NCBI RefSeq assembly: GCF_000222585.1 | Contig: NZ_AFWE01000176.1 | Span: 1 to 64,000 of the forward strand | Length of the DNA: 64,000 nucleotides | Direction of reading: 5' to 3' | Origin: Vibrio scophthalmi LMG 19158 | GTDB taxonomy: Bacteria; Pseudomonadota; Gammaproteobacteria; Enterobacterales; Vibrionaceae | Shown: positions 42,289 to 51,770 of the stretch, in pieces | Layout of the letters: each line of letters starts with the position of its first letter | Numbering within the stretch: position 1 is the first letter of the stretch | Position numbers and translations under genes: made by a program | Notes under the pieces: generated by a model | What the model was told of the DNA's origin: nothing | The model's database searches: none | What the model saw: only the letters and a program-made list of their open reading frames with translations

Positions 42289-43230
42289 TCACTCGTTGGC
42301 AAAGATTTTAATACTAAGCTTGCCTTCAATATCGATACTTGCGCGATACATACCAGCGCAATTGAGCGCAAAGTGTATCTCTCCTTGCTTATCGATCGCG
42401 ATGACTCCACCTTCACCACCAAGCGTTTTTAACTCACCATGAATGACTGTTTCACTGGCGGTTTTAACATCTTCCCCTAGGTAGCGCATGCGTGCAGCAA
42501 TATCACTGGCGACCATTTTACGGATGAATAGCTCACCAACACCGGTGGAAGAGATCGCCACATTACCATTTTCAGCTAAGGTTCCCGCACCAATTATTGC
42601 GGAGTCCCCCACTCGTCCAAAACGCTTATTGGCGATGCCTCCGGTACTTGTCGCCGCTGCTAAGTTGCCTTGCTGATCAAGCGCGACCGCCCCAACCGTG
42701 CCATGTTTATTGTCATCAGGATAACTTGCTTCGGATAAGGCACTGTCACCTGACTCTTTAAGCACCATCAGTTGGTCGTAACGGCGATCGGTAAAGAAAT
42801 AATCTTGTTCCGTAAAAAGATGGCCTTGCTTGAAAGCAAACTCTTCTGCCCCCTCACTAATCAAGAATGCGTGGGCGGAGTGATGCATCACATCGCGCGC
42901 CAACTCCACAGGGTTCTTAATATGACGAACCCCCGCGATCGCTCCGACCTGCATTTGTAAACCATGCATAACCGAGGCATCCATTTCAACCATCTCTTTG
43001 GCGGTGAGCACCGAACCTTTACCTGCATTGAAATGCTCTGAATCTTCCAACACCTTAACCGCAGCCACTGCGGCATCAAGCGCATCACCGCCCGCGGCTA
43101 ATATCTTATGGCCCGCATTCACAGCTTGCGCTAACGCGGCGCGGATATCCGCTTCCAGTTGTGCACTCATCTGCTCGGGTAAAATGGTGCCCGCTCCACC
43201 ATGTACGGCAAGGGCAAATGGAAAACTCAT
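42289..43230 (-). CDS. iaaA: Isoaspartyl peptidase/L-asparaginase
   Basis: This 313-residue Ntn-hydrolase is synthesised as a precursor that cuts itself before Thr178 (NKHGTVGAVAL), which becomes the nucleophile. It removes N-terminal isoaspartate from damaged peptides. There is no signal peptide, so it is cytoplasmic. GGIANKRFGRVGDS and GAGTLAENG form the rest of the site. It lies between purA and slyD and is preceded by the slyD terminator, so it should have its own promoter. Confidence 0.93.
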   Translation of the reverse strand: MSFPFALAVHGGAGTILPEQMSAQLEADIRAALAQAVNAGHKILAAGGDALDAAVAAVKVLEDSEHFNAGKGSVLTAKEMVEMDASVMHGLQMQVGAIAGVRHIKNPVELARDVMHHSAHAFLISEGAEEFAFKQGHLFTEQDYFFTDRRYDQLMVLKESGDSALSEASYPDDNKHGTVGAVALDQQGNLAAATSTGGIANKRFGRVGDSAIIGAGTLAENGNVAISSTGVGELFIRKMVASDIAARMRYLGEDVKTASETVIHGELKTLGGEGGVIAIDKQGEIHFALNCAGMYRASIDIEGKLSIKIFANE

Positions 43231-43286
43231 CTCACTATCCTTCTTAGCAACTTAACCGAGTCGTTTTGCTGAATGACTTAATCCGA

Positions 43287-43320
43287 TAAAAAAGGCGTCG
43301 CTTGTTTCCAAGCAACGCCT
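43287..43320 (-). terminator. Rho-independent terminator after slyD
   Basis: A 12-bp stem (43293-43304 with 43309-43320) and a 4-base loop, fully paired only on the minus strand (G-U), is followed by U6. It lies 43 bases after the slyD stop. Confidence 0.88.
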
Positions 43321-43362
43321 CTTCGTCGATTTATGATGATCTATAAAGATCTCATCGCGCGA

Positions 43363-43941
43363 TTAGTGTGAACCACAACCGCCGCCACCGCAGCATTCGT
43401 GATCATCACCTTTCTCTTCGCCGCCACAACAGCCACCTTCATGGTCGTGATCGTGGTCGTGACCACCACAACAACCACCACCTTGGTGGATATGGCCGTG
43501 AGCAATCTCTTCTTCAGTTGCTTCGCGAACCGCGACAACTTCAACAACGAAAGTTAGTGTTTGGCCAGCAAGCATGTGGTTACCATCAACCACAACTTCG
43601 TCGCCATCTACTTCAGTAATTTCTACTGGGATTGGACCTTGGTCAGTATCCGCTAGGAAGCGCATGCCAACTTCGATTTCATCCACACCTTGGAATACGT
43701 CTGCAGGAACACGTTGAACAAGATCATCGTTGTGCTCGCCGTATGCATCTTCAGGGGCAATAGTTACTTCGAATTTGTCGCCAGCAACTTTACCTTCTAG
43801 CTCATTCTCAAGGCCAGTGATTAGGTTGTTGTTACCGTGTAGGTAATCTAGTGGCGCATCAACAGTTGATTGATCAACGACTGCATCTTCTACTTTCAGT
43901 TGGTACGCTAGGCTTACGACTACGTTCTTTTCAATTTTCAT
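43363..43941 (-). CDS. slyD: FKBP-type peptidyl-prolyl isomerase and metallochaperone SlyD
   Basis: From ATG 43941 the product has 192 residues: an FKBP domain interrupted by the IF chaperone flap (about 70-130), then a C-terminal metal-binding tail rich in His, Cys and Gly (residues about 150-192, with three CCGG units and the run HDHDHDH). In E. coli this tail binds nickel for hydrogenase maturation. The start is set by GGAG 8 bases away. It has its own terminator. Confidence 0.94.
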   Translation of the reverse strand: MKIEKNVVVSLAYQLKVEDAVVDQSTVDAPLDYLHGNNNLITGLENELEGKVAGDKFEVTIAPEDAYGEHNDDLVQRVPADVFQGVDEIEVGMRFLADTDQGPIPVEITEVDGDEVVVDGNHMLAGQTLTFVVEVVAVREATEEEIAHGHIHQGGGCCGGHDHDHDHEGGCCGGEEKGDDHECCGGGGCGSH

Positions 43942-44028
43942 AATTGCTCCAAGGCGATTAGCTCCCCATATCAAAGGGAGAATAAAACAATAACCCTGCT
44001 ATTATGGGGATGAATTCGAGAAACTCAA

Positions 44029-44235
44029 TCAGTCCGGTTTAAAAATGCCGATCATTTGTTCACTCTGGTGTTCACTCTGGTGTTCACTTTTGTCTACAGA
44101 CTCTGGCTTGCGTTGATCTTGATGACCGCAATCGACGCACTCCACCAGCTCAATATTATTCTCTATCCACCAACGTAACGTGTCTTGTTGCTGACACTTA
44201 GGGCAATTAGCGCCTGCGATAAATCGTTTCTTCAT
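44029..44235 (-). CDS. yheV: YheV-family small zinc-ribbon protein
   Basis: This 68-residue protein has two CxxC pairs, CPKC (11-14) and CVDC (33-36), that would form a zinc ribbon. The C-terminal part has two and a half SEHQ units, from a 12-base tandem repeat. It is next to kefB, as in E. coli yheV. The function is not known. Confidence 0.88.
   Translation of the reverse strand: MKKRFIAGANCPKCQQQDTLRWWIENNIELVECVDCGHQDQRKPESVDKSEHQSEHQSEQMIGIFKPD
44057..44090. repeat. 12-base tandem repeat inside yheV
   Basis: TGTTCACTCTGG occurs twice in direct succession and then as a partial third copy. Each unit encodes SEHQ in frame on the minus strand, so copy changes would add or remove four residues without a frameshift. 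Confidence 0.75.
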
Positions 44236-44293
44236 GTCACTCTCATCAAATCATTAATACATCGAGATTCATGGCTTAAAGGCGAACGGCACT

Positions 44294-46090
44294 TTAATCC
44301 CAGAAATGCTTACCTTGCTTATCGTTTTCCATCTCACGGCCAAAGATCTCTTCCAGCTCTTTACGTGCTTCTTTGGCTCTCAGTGCGAGCTGCTTATCTT
44401 CATGGTGCTGCGGAAGGAGTTCTTTCAACATCGCGTTATCAAGTTTACGAAAGTGCGCTTCAGAGCGTTGCGCTTGGTATGGGTGCATGCCTAGCTCAAT
44501 CAAGGTGAGTTTGCCAAGATCGAGCGCACCAAGAAACGTTTCACGCGAGTATTTATCAATCCCATGGCTGAGTAGTTGGTACGCTTCAACACGACTGCGA
44601 GCACGAGCTAATATTTTCAAATGAGGGAAATGTTGCTCGCACAACTCGACAGTTTTCATAATGTCATCAGGCGAATCAGTACAAAGGACAATTGCCTTCG
44701 CTTTATCTGCCCCTGCGGCACGCAATAAATCAAGCTGCGTCGCATCACCATAAAACACCTTGTAGCCATATTTACGTAACAGTCGAATTTGGCTGGCATC
44801 ACTTTCTAAAATGGTTAGCTTGATCTTGTTGGCATACAACAAGCGCCCGACGATCTGACCAAAGCGGCCAAAACCCGCAATAATAACGCGCGACTGCTTA
44901 TCAACCACATCGGTATTGATATGCTCTTCATCATCAAAATTAAGCCTTTTGGCGTACCATTTCTTCTGCCCCATCAGCAGCAGTGGTGTCGTCACCATCG
45001 ATAAACTCACCACCACCAGCAAAAAGGCGGTTTGTTCTGTGGTTAAGATGCCTTGCGATAGTGCGGCGGTAAAAATAACAAAAGCAAATTCACCACCTTG
45101 ACTGAGAATCGCTGCAATACGACTGCGCGACTTGGCACGACTGCCGTAGAGTCGTGCAAGAAAATAAAGGGTATAGGCTTTCAGCATCACCAACGCGATC
45201 ACGCAAGCCAAGATCTTGAAAGGGTGCAACGCTAGCAAACCAAGGTTGACCGCCATACCGACGGCGATAAAAAACAACCCGAGTAATAGGCCTTTAAACG
45301 GCTCAATGGCAATTTCAAGCTCATGGCGATATTCACTCTCCGCCAACAACACGCCCGCTAAAAATGCGCCCAGCGCCATCGATAGGCCTAGTTGTTTCAT
45401 TACCAATGCAATGCCAATCACCAGTAGCAGAGCAGCAACGGTAAACAACTCGCGCACCCCGCTCATCACCACATAACGGAAAAGTGGTCGCAGCAAAAAG
45501 TGCCCGCCAATCAATAATGCGGTCACACCAACCAACATCCATAAGCCATCTAACCAATTGCCACTGGTGTTACCAGCCAATACAGGCAATAACGCTAACA
45601 TTGGAATCACAGCAATATCTTGAAAGAGCAACACAGCAAAACCGGACTGTCCAGTTTCCGTTCCAGCTAACCCCTGCTCATCAATCACTCTTAATGCAAT
45701 CGCGGTCGAAGAGAGCGCCAGCCCCATGCCGATAACGAGGCTCATCTGCCAAGTAAAACCAAATAAATACACAAGGCCGGCAATTAAGGCCGTTGTAATC
45801 AGTACTTGCGCACCACCGAGACCAAGGATAGGCCCTCGCATTTGCCACAGTTTTTTCGGGTTCAGCTCAAGGCCAATTAGAAACAGCAGTAACACCACGC
45901 CAAATTCAGCAAAGTGAAGGATGGCATCGACATCGCGAATTAAACCCAACCCCCATGGGCCAATCGCCACACCCGCCAGTAGATAGCCGAGTACAGACCC
46001 TAGCCCTAATCGTTGCGCGAGAGGCACCGCAATAACCGCCGCAGTGAGAAAGATTGCACTGCTTTGTAGAAAATCACTTTCCAGAGCCAT
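44294..46090 (-). CDS. kefB: Glutathione-regulated potassium-efflux system protein KefB
   Basis: From ATG 46090, with a strong AAGGAGGTGAGC site, the product has 598 residues. A CPA2 antiporter domain of about 12 membrane segments occupies 1-385 ([13 protein letters not shown] gives the QL-type loop). An RCK/TrkA-N domain near 400-520 ([18 protein letters not shown]) binds nucleotide and glutathione adducts. It protects against electrophiles by K+/H+ exchange. The kefG stop lies 17 bases inside the kefB start, so the two are coupled. Confidence 0.94.
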   Translation of the reverse strand: MALESDFLQSSAIFLTAAVIAVPLAQRLGLGSVLGYLLAGVAIGPWGLGLIRDVDAILHFAEFGVVLLLFLIGLELNPKKLWQMRGPILGLGGAQVLITTALIAGLVYLFGFTWQMSLVIGMGLALSSTAIALRVIDEQGLAGTETGQSGFAVLLFQDIAVIPMLALLPVLAGNTSGNWLDGLWMLVGVTALLIGGHFLLRPLFRYVVMSGVRELFTVAALLLVIGIALVMKQLGLSMALGAFLAGVLLAESEYRHELEIAIEPFKGLLLGLFFIAVGMAVNLGLLALHPFKILACVIALVMLKAYTLYFLARLYGSRAKSRSRIAAILSQGGEFAFVIFTAALSQGILTTEQTAFLLVVVSLSMVTTPLLLMGQKKWYAKRLNFDDEEHINTDVVDKQSRVIIAGFGRFGQIVGRLLYANKIKLTILESDASQIRLLRKYGYKVFYGDATQLDLLRAAGADKAKAIVLCTDSPDDIMKTVELCEQHFPHLKILARARSRVEAYQLLSHGIDKYSRETFLGALDLGKLTLIELGMHPYQAQRSEAHFRKLDNAMLKELLPQHHEDKQLALRAKEARKELEEIFGREMENDKQGKHFWD

Positions 46091-46682
46091 GCTCACCTCC
46101 TTGCGGTAAGGATAAATCATACGGCAATGGATCATTCAACCACTGGCGATAGTGCTCCGCATGCTGATAGCGTTCCATGTCGGAGACATTGCGCGCCCAA
46201 TAGAGCACCAAGGGTTCAATCCAATGCATGCGACACAATGCCGCGGTTAATTCAAAAGGCTGTAAGATTTGTTCAAGTGGGTATTTGTTGTAGCCATGCT
46301 CCCCAAAGGCTTCTTCCTTGCCACCAGTAGTAATGACACTACGCCAATACTTACCTTGCAAGGCGCTTTCATTGCCGTAGGCAAAACCTTTGCCCAATAC
46401 TCTATCGAGCCACTCTTTCATCAGTGCCGGACAAGAATAAAGATACATTGGGTGATGGAAGACAATGACATCGTGTGCCAAGAGCAATTCGTGCTCAGCA
46501 TTCACATCAATAAAAAAATCTGGGTAGCGAGCATAAAGATCGTGCACGGTAACGTGCTCAAGTGAGGCAATTTTTTTTAGCATCACATGATTAGCGATAG
46601 AAGTGGAGGACTCCGGATGAGCGTAAATGACTAATACTTTTGCTTTCGCTGCTTGTGGCTTCGGAGTGGCTGATCGATTCAT
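46074..46682 (-). CDS. kefG: KefB ancillary quinone-oxidoreductase-like protein KefG
   Basis: This flavodoxin-like protein (202 residues from 46682) has [10 protein letters not shown] and the YPDFFIDV and [12 protein letters not shown] segments of the KefF/KefG family, which bind FMN and activate KefB. It overlaps kefB by 17 bases. The start is uncertain: ATG at 46706 (MIKAVVHG) is also possible, with an N-terminal extension of eight residues. It is divergent from yheS. Confidence 0.9.
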   Translation of the reverse strand: MNRSATPKPQAAKAKVLVIYAHPESSTSIANHVMLKKIASLEHVTVHDLYARYPDFFIDVNAEHELLLAHDVIVFHHPMYLYSCPALMKEWLDRVLGKGFAYGNESALQGKYWRSVITTGGKEEAFGEHGYNKYPLEQILQPFELTAALCRMHWIEPLVLYWARNVSDMERYQHAEHYRQWLNDPLPYDLSLPQGGEHGSGK

Positions 46683-46753
46683 TCCGTGAACAACTGCCTT
46701 TATCATTTTCGTTATCAATTTGTTATACGCGGTTGACGCTGAAAACGCAACGA

Positions 46754-46782
46754 TCGACTTTTCCGGTTAATCCTCCTACTAT
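46754..46782 (+). promoter_or_regulatory. Possible promoter of yheS
   Basis: TCGACT (46754-46759) and TACTAT (46777-46782) are 17 bases apart, in the 135-base gap between kefG and yheS and 36 bases before the yheS ATG. The -35 matches the consensus in four of six positions. Confidence 0.4.
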
Positions 46783-46817
46783 GCGTGGCGAAACGATTAA
46801 AGATAAAGCAAAGTACT

Positions 46818-48737
46818 ATGATCACCTTTTCTGACATTCAACTCTTACGTGGTGGCAAGCCATTACTTGAGAACGCTTCGGCTACCATTCACCCCGGCGA
46901 TAAGATCGGTTTGGTGGGTAAAAACGGTTGTGGTAAATCAACCTTATTCGCTCTGATCAAAGATGAGCTATCCACTGATGCGGGTAACTTTAGCAAACCG
47001 GCGCATTGGGAATTGGCATGGGTGGCGCAAGAAACCCCAGCACTTGACCGAACCGCGCTAGAATACGTCATTGATGGCGATCGCGAGTACCGCTCTCTAG
47101 AGCAACAATTGGTGGACGCCGATCTCGCCGATAACGGCACTTTGGTGGCGGAACTGCACGGTAAAATTGAAACCATTGGGGGTTACAGCATTCGCGCTCG
47201 CGCCTCGGAACTGCTCGATGGTCTGGGCTTCCGTCAAGAGCAAATGAGCTGGAACTTAACCCAGTTCTCCGGTGGTTGGCGTATGCGCTTGAACCTCGCT
47301 CAAGCCCTACTTTGCCGCTCAGACCTATTACTGCTCGATGAACCAACCAACCACTTGGATCTTGATGCGGTAATGTGGTTAGAACGCTGGTTGCAAAACT
47401 ACCCAGGTACTCTCGCGTTGATCTCGCATGACCGTGATTTCCTTGACCCGATTGTTAACCGCATCATTCACGTTGAAAACCAACAATTGAATGAGTACAC
47501 CGGTAACTACTCTTCATTTGAATCACAACGTGCGCAGAAATTAATCTTGCAGCAAGCAATGTTCCAGAAGCAGCAAAAGCAGATGGCGCATATGCAAAGC
47601 TATATCGATCGCTTCCGCTACAAAGCATCAAAAGCACGCCAAGCGCAAAGCCGTATTAAAGCTTTAGAAAAAATGGAACAAGTGCTGCCAGCACAATTTG
47701 ATAACCCATTTAGTTTTGAGTTCCGTGAACCTGATGCACTACCAAACCCAATAATGATGATGGATGAAGTCTCTGCAGGTTATGGCGATAATCTGATCCT
47801 AGAAAAGATTCGTCTTAACCTCGTGCCGGGTAGTCGCATTGGTTTGCTTGGTCGTAACGGCGCTGGTAAATCAACCTTAATCAAATTGCTCTCAGGTGAA
47901 TTGAATCCACAAGGTGGCGAGCTAACCTACTCACAAGGCGTGAAAATGGGTTACTTCGCACAACATCAATTGGAAACATTGCATCCAGAGGAAACACCTC
48001 TGCAGCACATGATGCAAATTGCACCTAAGCACACTGAGCAGCAGCTGCGTGATTACTTAGGTAGCTTCGGATTTCAAGGTGATAAAGCGCTAGAAAAAGT
48101 CGCCCCATTCTCCGGTGGTGAAAAAGCGCGTCTGGTTCTGGCCCTTCTGGTATGGCAAAAACCTAACCTATTGTTACTCGATGAACCAACCAACCACTTG
48201 GATCTCGATATGCGCCAAGCTCTGACCTTTGCCCTGCAAACATTTGAAGGCGCCATGGTGATTGTTTCGCACGACCGTTACCTGCTACGCGCCACGACTG
48301 ACGATCTTTACTTAGTGCATGATCGCCAAGTCGCTCCGTTTGATGGCGACCTAAGCGACTATTACAAGTGGCTAACTGAGCAGCAAAAAGTCGAGCGCCG
48401 CGAAGCACAAGCAGAGCAACCGGTAAAAGATAACCAAAACAGCGCAGCGGCGAAGAAAGAACAAAAACGTCGTGAAGCAGAGTTTCGTACCCTCACCGCG
48501 CCACTGCGTAAAAAGCTCACCAAGTTAGAAGAAACAATGGATAAACTTGGCCAAGTGATTGCACAGGCGGAAGAGCAATTGAGTGATAACTCTCTGTATG
48601 ATGCCGAAAATAAAGCTAAACTTACTCAAGTACTCGCCCAACAAGCCAGTGGGAAGTCAGAGCTAGAAGAGATAGAAATGGAATGGATGGCTCTACAAGA
48701 GGAGCTTGAAGAGATGGAACAGGAGTTCAATAGCTGA
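46818..48737 (+). CDS. yheS: ABC-F ATPase YheS (ribosome-associated)
   Basis: From ATG 46818 this 639-residue soluble protein has two ABC domains without membrane segments. Walker A motifs are LVGKNGCGKST (about 33) and LLGRNGAGKST (about 343), signatures FSGGWRMRLNLAQAL and FSGGEKARLVLALL, with LLLDEPTNHLDLD after each. A basic linker around 235-290 and a coiled C-terminal region (560-635) are ABC-F features. Relatives act at the ribosomal E site to relieve stalling. The frame upstream of 46818 lacks a site. Confidence 0.94.
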   Translation: MITFSDIQLLRGGKPLLENASATIHPGDKIGLVGKNGCGKSTLFALIKDELSTDAGNFSKPAHWELAWVAQETPALDRTALEYVIDGDREYRSLEQQLVDADLADNGTLVAELHGKIETIGGYSIRARASELLDGLGFRQEQMSWNLTQFSGGWRMRLNLAQALLCRSDLLLLDEPTNHLDLDAVMWLERWLQNYPGTLALISHDRDFLDPIVNRIIHVENQQLNEYTGNYSSFESQRAQKLILQQAMFQKQQKQMAHMQSYIDRFRYKASKARQAQSRIKALEKMEQVLPAQFDNPFSFEFREPDALPNPIMMMDEVSAGYGDNLILEKIRLNLVPGSRIGLLGRNGAGKSTLIKLLSGELNPQGGELTYSQGVKMGYFAQHQLETLHPEETPLQHMMQIAPKHTEQQLRDYLGSFGFQGDKALEKVAPFSGGEKARLVLALLVWQKPNLLLLDEPTNHLDLDMRQALTFALQTFEGAMVIVSHDRYLLRATTDDLYLVHDRQVAPFDGDLSDYYKWLTEQQKVERREAQAEQPVKDNQNSAAAKKEQKRREAEFRTLTAPLRKKLTKLEETMDKLGQVIAQAEEQLSDNSLYDAENKAKLTQVLAQQASGKSELEEIEMEWMALQEELEEMEQEFNS

Positions 48738-49228
48738 TGAATAGAGAGCACGTACCCGTTTCGCTAACACTAGAACGTTTATGGCAATTCAGTTTGCAGT
48801 ACTACAGTGTCCGTGAAGTGAAGCAGGCGTGCCTAAATTTACAGAATCAGTTCAAAGGCAACGTGAACCTGCTATTGTTACTCAAGTGGCTTGATGAACA
48901 ACAAGTCACGATTGCGGAGCAGGACTGGCACAAGGTCGAAGAATGCCTTGGTCGTTCAGAAGCATTACTCAATAGCTTTCGTGAGCTAAGACGCAAACTC
49001 AAGCAGCCACTGGCCGATACACTCTATCGCGAAGCGCTGCAATTTGAGCTGCAGTTGGAAAAACAGCAACAGGCCGACTTGGTCGATTGCGTAAACCAAC
49101 TCTCATTGCACAATGCGGATGAACAATCGCTTACGCTACGTTACTGTCGTCAGTTGGGTGGAGAACATTTGTACTCCACCTTTGCACACCCTTTTGAACC
49201 TGATTTGGATGCAAGAGAAAGCGACTGA
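48737..49228 (+). CDS. TIGR02444-like helical protein of unknown function
   Basis: This 163-residue protein is predicted mostly alpha-helical with a leucine/glutamine-rich centre and no signal. It resembles the TIGR02444 family, which in Vibrio and Pseudomonas lies beside yheS-type ABC-F genes. Its ATG overlaps the yheS stop by one base (TGATG), so synthesis is coupled. A role together with YheS is likely from position but untested. Confidence 0.7.
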   Translation: MNREHVPVSLTLERLWQFSLQYYSVREVKQACLNLQNQFKGNVNLLLLLKWLDEQQVTIAEQDWHKVEECLGRSEALLNSFRELRRKLKQPLADTLYREALQFELQLEKQQQADLVDCVNQLSLHNADEQSLTLRYCRQLGGEHLYSTFAHPFEPDLDARESD

Positions 49229-49233
49229 CGCCT

Positions 49234-50208
49234 ATGACTCATTTTACTGCTGCCAGCGGGATTTCAAACCCGCACCTTCAAACTCTCGCACCACGCTTCA
49301 TTCGTAAAAAAGCGTTGTTTGAGCCGATTTGGCAAACCCTTGATACCCAAGATGGTGACTTCCTCGATCTAGCATGGAGTGAAGATAGCCAAACGCCAGC
49401 CGCGCAAGAGAAACCCCTGTTTGTGTTGTTTCATGGACTTGAAGGCTGCTTCTATAGCCCTTATGCCAATGGTCTAATGCACGCCTTTGCCAAAGAAGGC
49501 TGGCTATCGGTAATGATGCATTTTCGCGGTTGCAGCGGTAAGCCCAATCGTCTACCACGCGCCTATCATTCAGGTGAAGTCGAAGACGCGCGTTTTTTCT
49601 TAGAGTACCTCAATCAGCAATACCCTAATCGAGTCAAAGTCGCGGTTGGTATTTCTCTTGGCGGTAATATGCTGGCCAACTATTTAGCCCAGTACGCCGA
49701 CGATCCGCTCTTGGATGCCGCTTCCATTGTGTCTGCCCCGCTCGATCTATCAGCCTGTTCTGAGCGTATCGAACAAGGCTTTTCTAAGGTCTATAAAACC
49801 TACCTACTGCGCTCTCTCAAACGTAATGCTCTGCGTAAACACCACCTGTTAAAAGGTGAGTTAGGGCTGACTTATCAATCAATCAAACGAGTCACCAAAT
49901 TGTATGATTTTGATGATTTGATCACTGCTCCGTTGCACGGGTTTCAAGATGCCGATGATTATTATCAGCGTTGCTCTGGGATTCATCGCCTACAGCAAAT
50001 CAAATTGCCAACCCAAATCATTCATGCCAAAGATGATCCGTTTATGACCGATGCGGTCATTCCGCATTTTGTCCTACCGGAGAATATTCACTACCGCCTA
50101 TTTGAAAAAGGCGGACACGTGGGTTTTGTCACTGGTAGTGTCATGAAGCCCCGCTTTTGGCTGGAAGAGATGCTCCCCGCTTACTATCAAGCACTAAAAA
50201 CGGCATAA
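49234..50208 (+). CDS. yheT: YheT-family alpha/beta hydrolase
   Basis: This 324-residue protein has the HGLEGCFYSPYANGLM oxyanion region and the nucleophile elbow VGISLGGNML (Ser about 143), then a late aspartate in HAKDDPFM (about 267) and histidine in KGGHVGFV (about 296). The natural substrate is unknown; the family includes short-chain esterases. It starts 5 bases after the previous gene, so it is in the yheS operon. Confidence 0.92.
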   Translation: MTHFTAASGISNPHLQTLAPRFIRKKALFEPIWQTLDTQDGDFLDLAWSEDSQTPAAQEKPLFVLFHGLEGCFYSPYANGLMHAFAKEGWLSVMMHFRGCSGKPNRLPRAYHSGEVEDARFFLEYLNQQYPNRVKVAVGISLGGNMLANYLAQYADDPLLDAASIVSAPLDLSACSERIEQGFSKVYKTYLLRSLKRNALRKHHLLKGELGLTYQSIKRVTKLYDFDDLITAPLHGFQDADDYYQRCSGIHRLQQIKLPTQIIHAKDDPFMTDAVIPHFVLPENIHYRLFEKGGHVGFVTGSVMKPRFWLEEMLPAYYQALKTA

Positions 50209-50250
50209 TTGAGCCTCACCGATACAAGGTCATAGAATAAAGAGGTATTT

Positions 50251-50463
50251 ATGATTGTTCCTTGGCAGCAAATCGCACCAGAAACACTGGAGAGCTTGCT
50301 TCGAGAGTTTGTTTTACGAGAAGGAACAGACTACGGCGAAATTGAAATCTCAGTACAAGATAAAATTGATCAAGTTAAGCAGCAACTTGAGACAGGAGAA
50401 GCGGTCATCGTTTTCTCTGAATTACATGAAACTGTCGATGTGCAATTACGCCACAAGTTCTAA
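50251..50463 (+). CDS. yheU: YheU family (UPF0270) protein
   Basis: This 70-residue protein starts [17 protein letters not shown] and matches the YheU family. It is acidic and has no cysteines. Function is unknown. It follows yheT by 42 bases, as in E. coli, and ends the operon. Confidence 0.9.
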   Translation: MIVPWQQIAPETLESLLREFVLREGTDYGEIEISVQDKIDQVKQQLETGEAVIVFSELHETVDVQLRHKF

Positions 50464-50579
50464 TGGTCCGCTAATAACGAAACCGAACTGAGTCCGCAGT
50501 TCTAACCGAGTCTTTCCCACGAAGAAGATGCGAAAAGGTTAAATCATGTTATATTGATGCGTCCAAACTGTAATGCTTT

Positions 50580-50620
50580 TCGAACTTAACATGCTTGTCA
50601 TCGACAAAGGTTAAGTTCGA
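50580..50620. repeat. Long hairpin/palindrome between yheU and prkB
   Basis: TCGAACTTAAC (50580-50590) pairs over 11 bases with GTTAAGTTCGA (50610-50620). Inside, TTGTC and GACAA add a second 5-bp stem around an ATC loop. There is no U run. It lies 38 bases before the prkB start and may be an operator, or an RNA hairpin near the prkB start. Confidence 0.65.
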
Positions 50621-50657
50621 GTAATCACAGGAACGTTATCACTAGACAAGGTTTGTC

Positions 50658-51527
50658 ATGTCAGCAAAGCATCCGATCATTGCCGTCACCGGTTCCTCTG
50701 GCGCCGGAACGACCACCACTTCTGAAGCCTTTCGTAAAATGTTCAATATGATGGACATCAAGCCCGCATGGGTGGAAGGCGATAGCTTCCATCGATTTAC
50801 TCGCCCAGAAATGGATGTAGAAATTCGTAAAGCACGCGAACAAGGTCGTCATATTAGTTACTTCGGCCCGCAAGCTAATGACTTCCCCGGCTTAGCCGAC
50901 TTCTTCCACCAATATGGCCAAGATGGCAGTGGTAAGATCCGTCGCTATCTACACACCTTCGATGAAGCGGTTCCCTACAATCAAATGCCTGGCACATTTA
51001 CACCTTGGCAAGATCTGCCAGAAAACAGTGATGTGCTGTTCTACGAAGGGCTGCATGGTGGCGTGGTAGATGGGGATATTAATGTCGCCCAGCATGTCGA
51101 CTTTTTGATTGGCATGGTGCCTATCGTTAACCTTGAGTGGATTCAAAAATTTGTTCGCGATACTCGCGATAGAGGCCACTCTAAAGAAGCGGTGATGGAT
51201 TCAATCGTGCGTTCGATGGACGATTACCTCAATTACATCACCCCACAGTTTTCACGTACCCATATTAACTTCCAACGTGTGCCAACCGTTGATACTTCAA
51301 ACCCGTTAGATGCGAAGGGGATTCCAAGCTTAGATGAAAGCTTTGTTGTAATCCGCCTACGTGGTTTTAAAAACGTTGACTATCCCTACCTATTGGCAAT
51401 GATAGATGGCTCGTTTATGTCGCGTCATAACACCTTAGTTGTGCCTGGCGGTAAAATGAGTTTTGCAATGGAGTTAATCGTCAGACCGATTCTTCAGCAA
51501 TTAATCGAAACTGGAAAAATTGGCTAA
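50658..51527 (+). CDS. prkB: Phosphoribulokinase-like protein PrkB
   Basis: This 289-residue P-loop kinase has GSSGAGTTTT near residues 12-21 and the EGDSFHRF and FYEGLHGG segments of the phosphoribulokinase/uridine kinase fold. RuBisCO is not present here and Vibrio has no Calvin cycle, so the phosphorylated substrate is not known to be ribulose-5-phosphate. It lies between yheU and crp, as in E. coli prkB. Confidence 0.92.
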   Translation: MSAKHPIIAVTGSSGAGTTTTSEAFRKMFNMMDIKPAWVEGDSFHRFTRPEMDVEIRKAREQGRHISYFGPQANDFPGLADFFHQYGQDGSGKIRRYLHTFDEAVPYNQMPGTFTPWQDLPENSDVLFYEGLHGGVVDGDINVAQHVDFLIGMVPIVNLEWIQKFVRDTRDRGHSKEAVMDSIVRSMDDYLNYITPQFSRTHINFQRVPTVDTSNPLDAKGIPSLDESFVVIRLRGFKNVDYPYLLAMIDGSFMSRHNTLVVPGGKMSFAMELIVRPILQQLIETGKIG

Positions 51528-51770
51528 AAATCAGCATTAGAACACGATTACTTTTCATACCGTGATCATGTGCACGTTTTTGCTTAGGAAATAGTCTCTC
51601 GGACCCGATTAAAATCAAGAAATCGTTCCGGAAAAAGGATACTATTTGAAACCGAAACACAAGATAGCTTGCAGCACTCATTTAAGTGCTCCTAGCCTAG
51701 TTATCCCGATTTCGGGCCCAGCTAAATTATGGAAAGCAGCAAGCGTACCCTGCAGAGGAAGTGAGATATT
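51528..51770 (+). other. crp upstream region
   Basis: These 243 bases hold the crp promoter and a long leader. Two hairpins are visible: AGCACT/AGTGCT (about 51675-51692) and CCCGA/TCGGG (about 51707-51718), both without U runs. A GAGGAAG ribosome site precedes crp. A CRP self-binding site was looked for but only weak matches were found. Confidence 0.4.

Noticed and set aside
51528-51770. CRP autoregulatory site upstream of crp
   Set aside because: Only partial TGTGA-like matches were seen, none with a correct second half.
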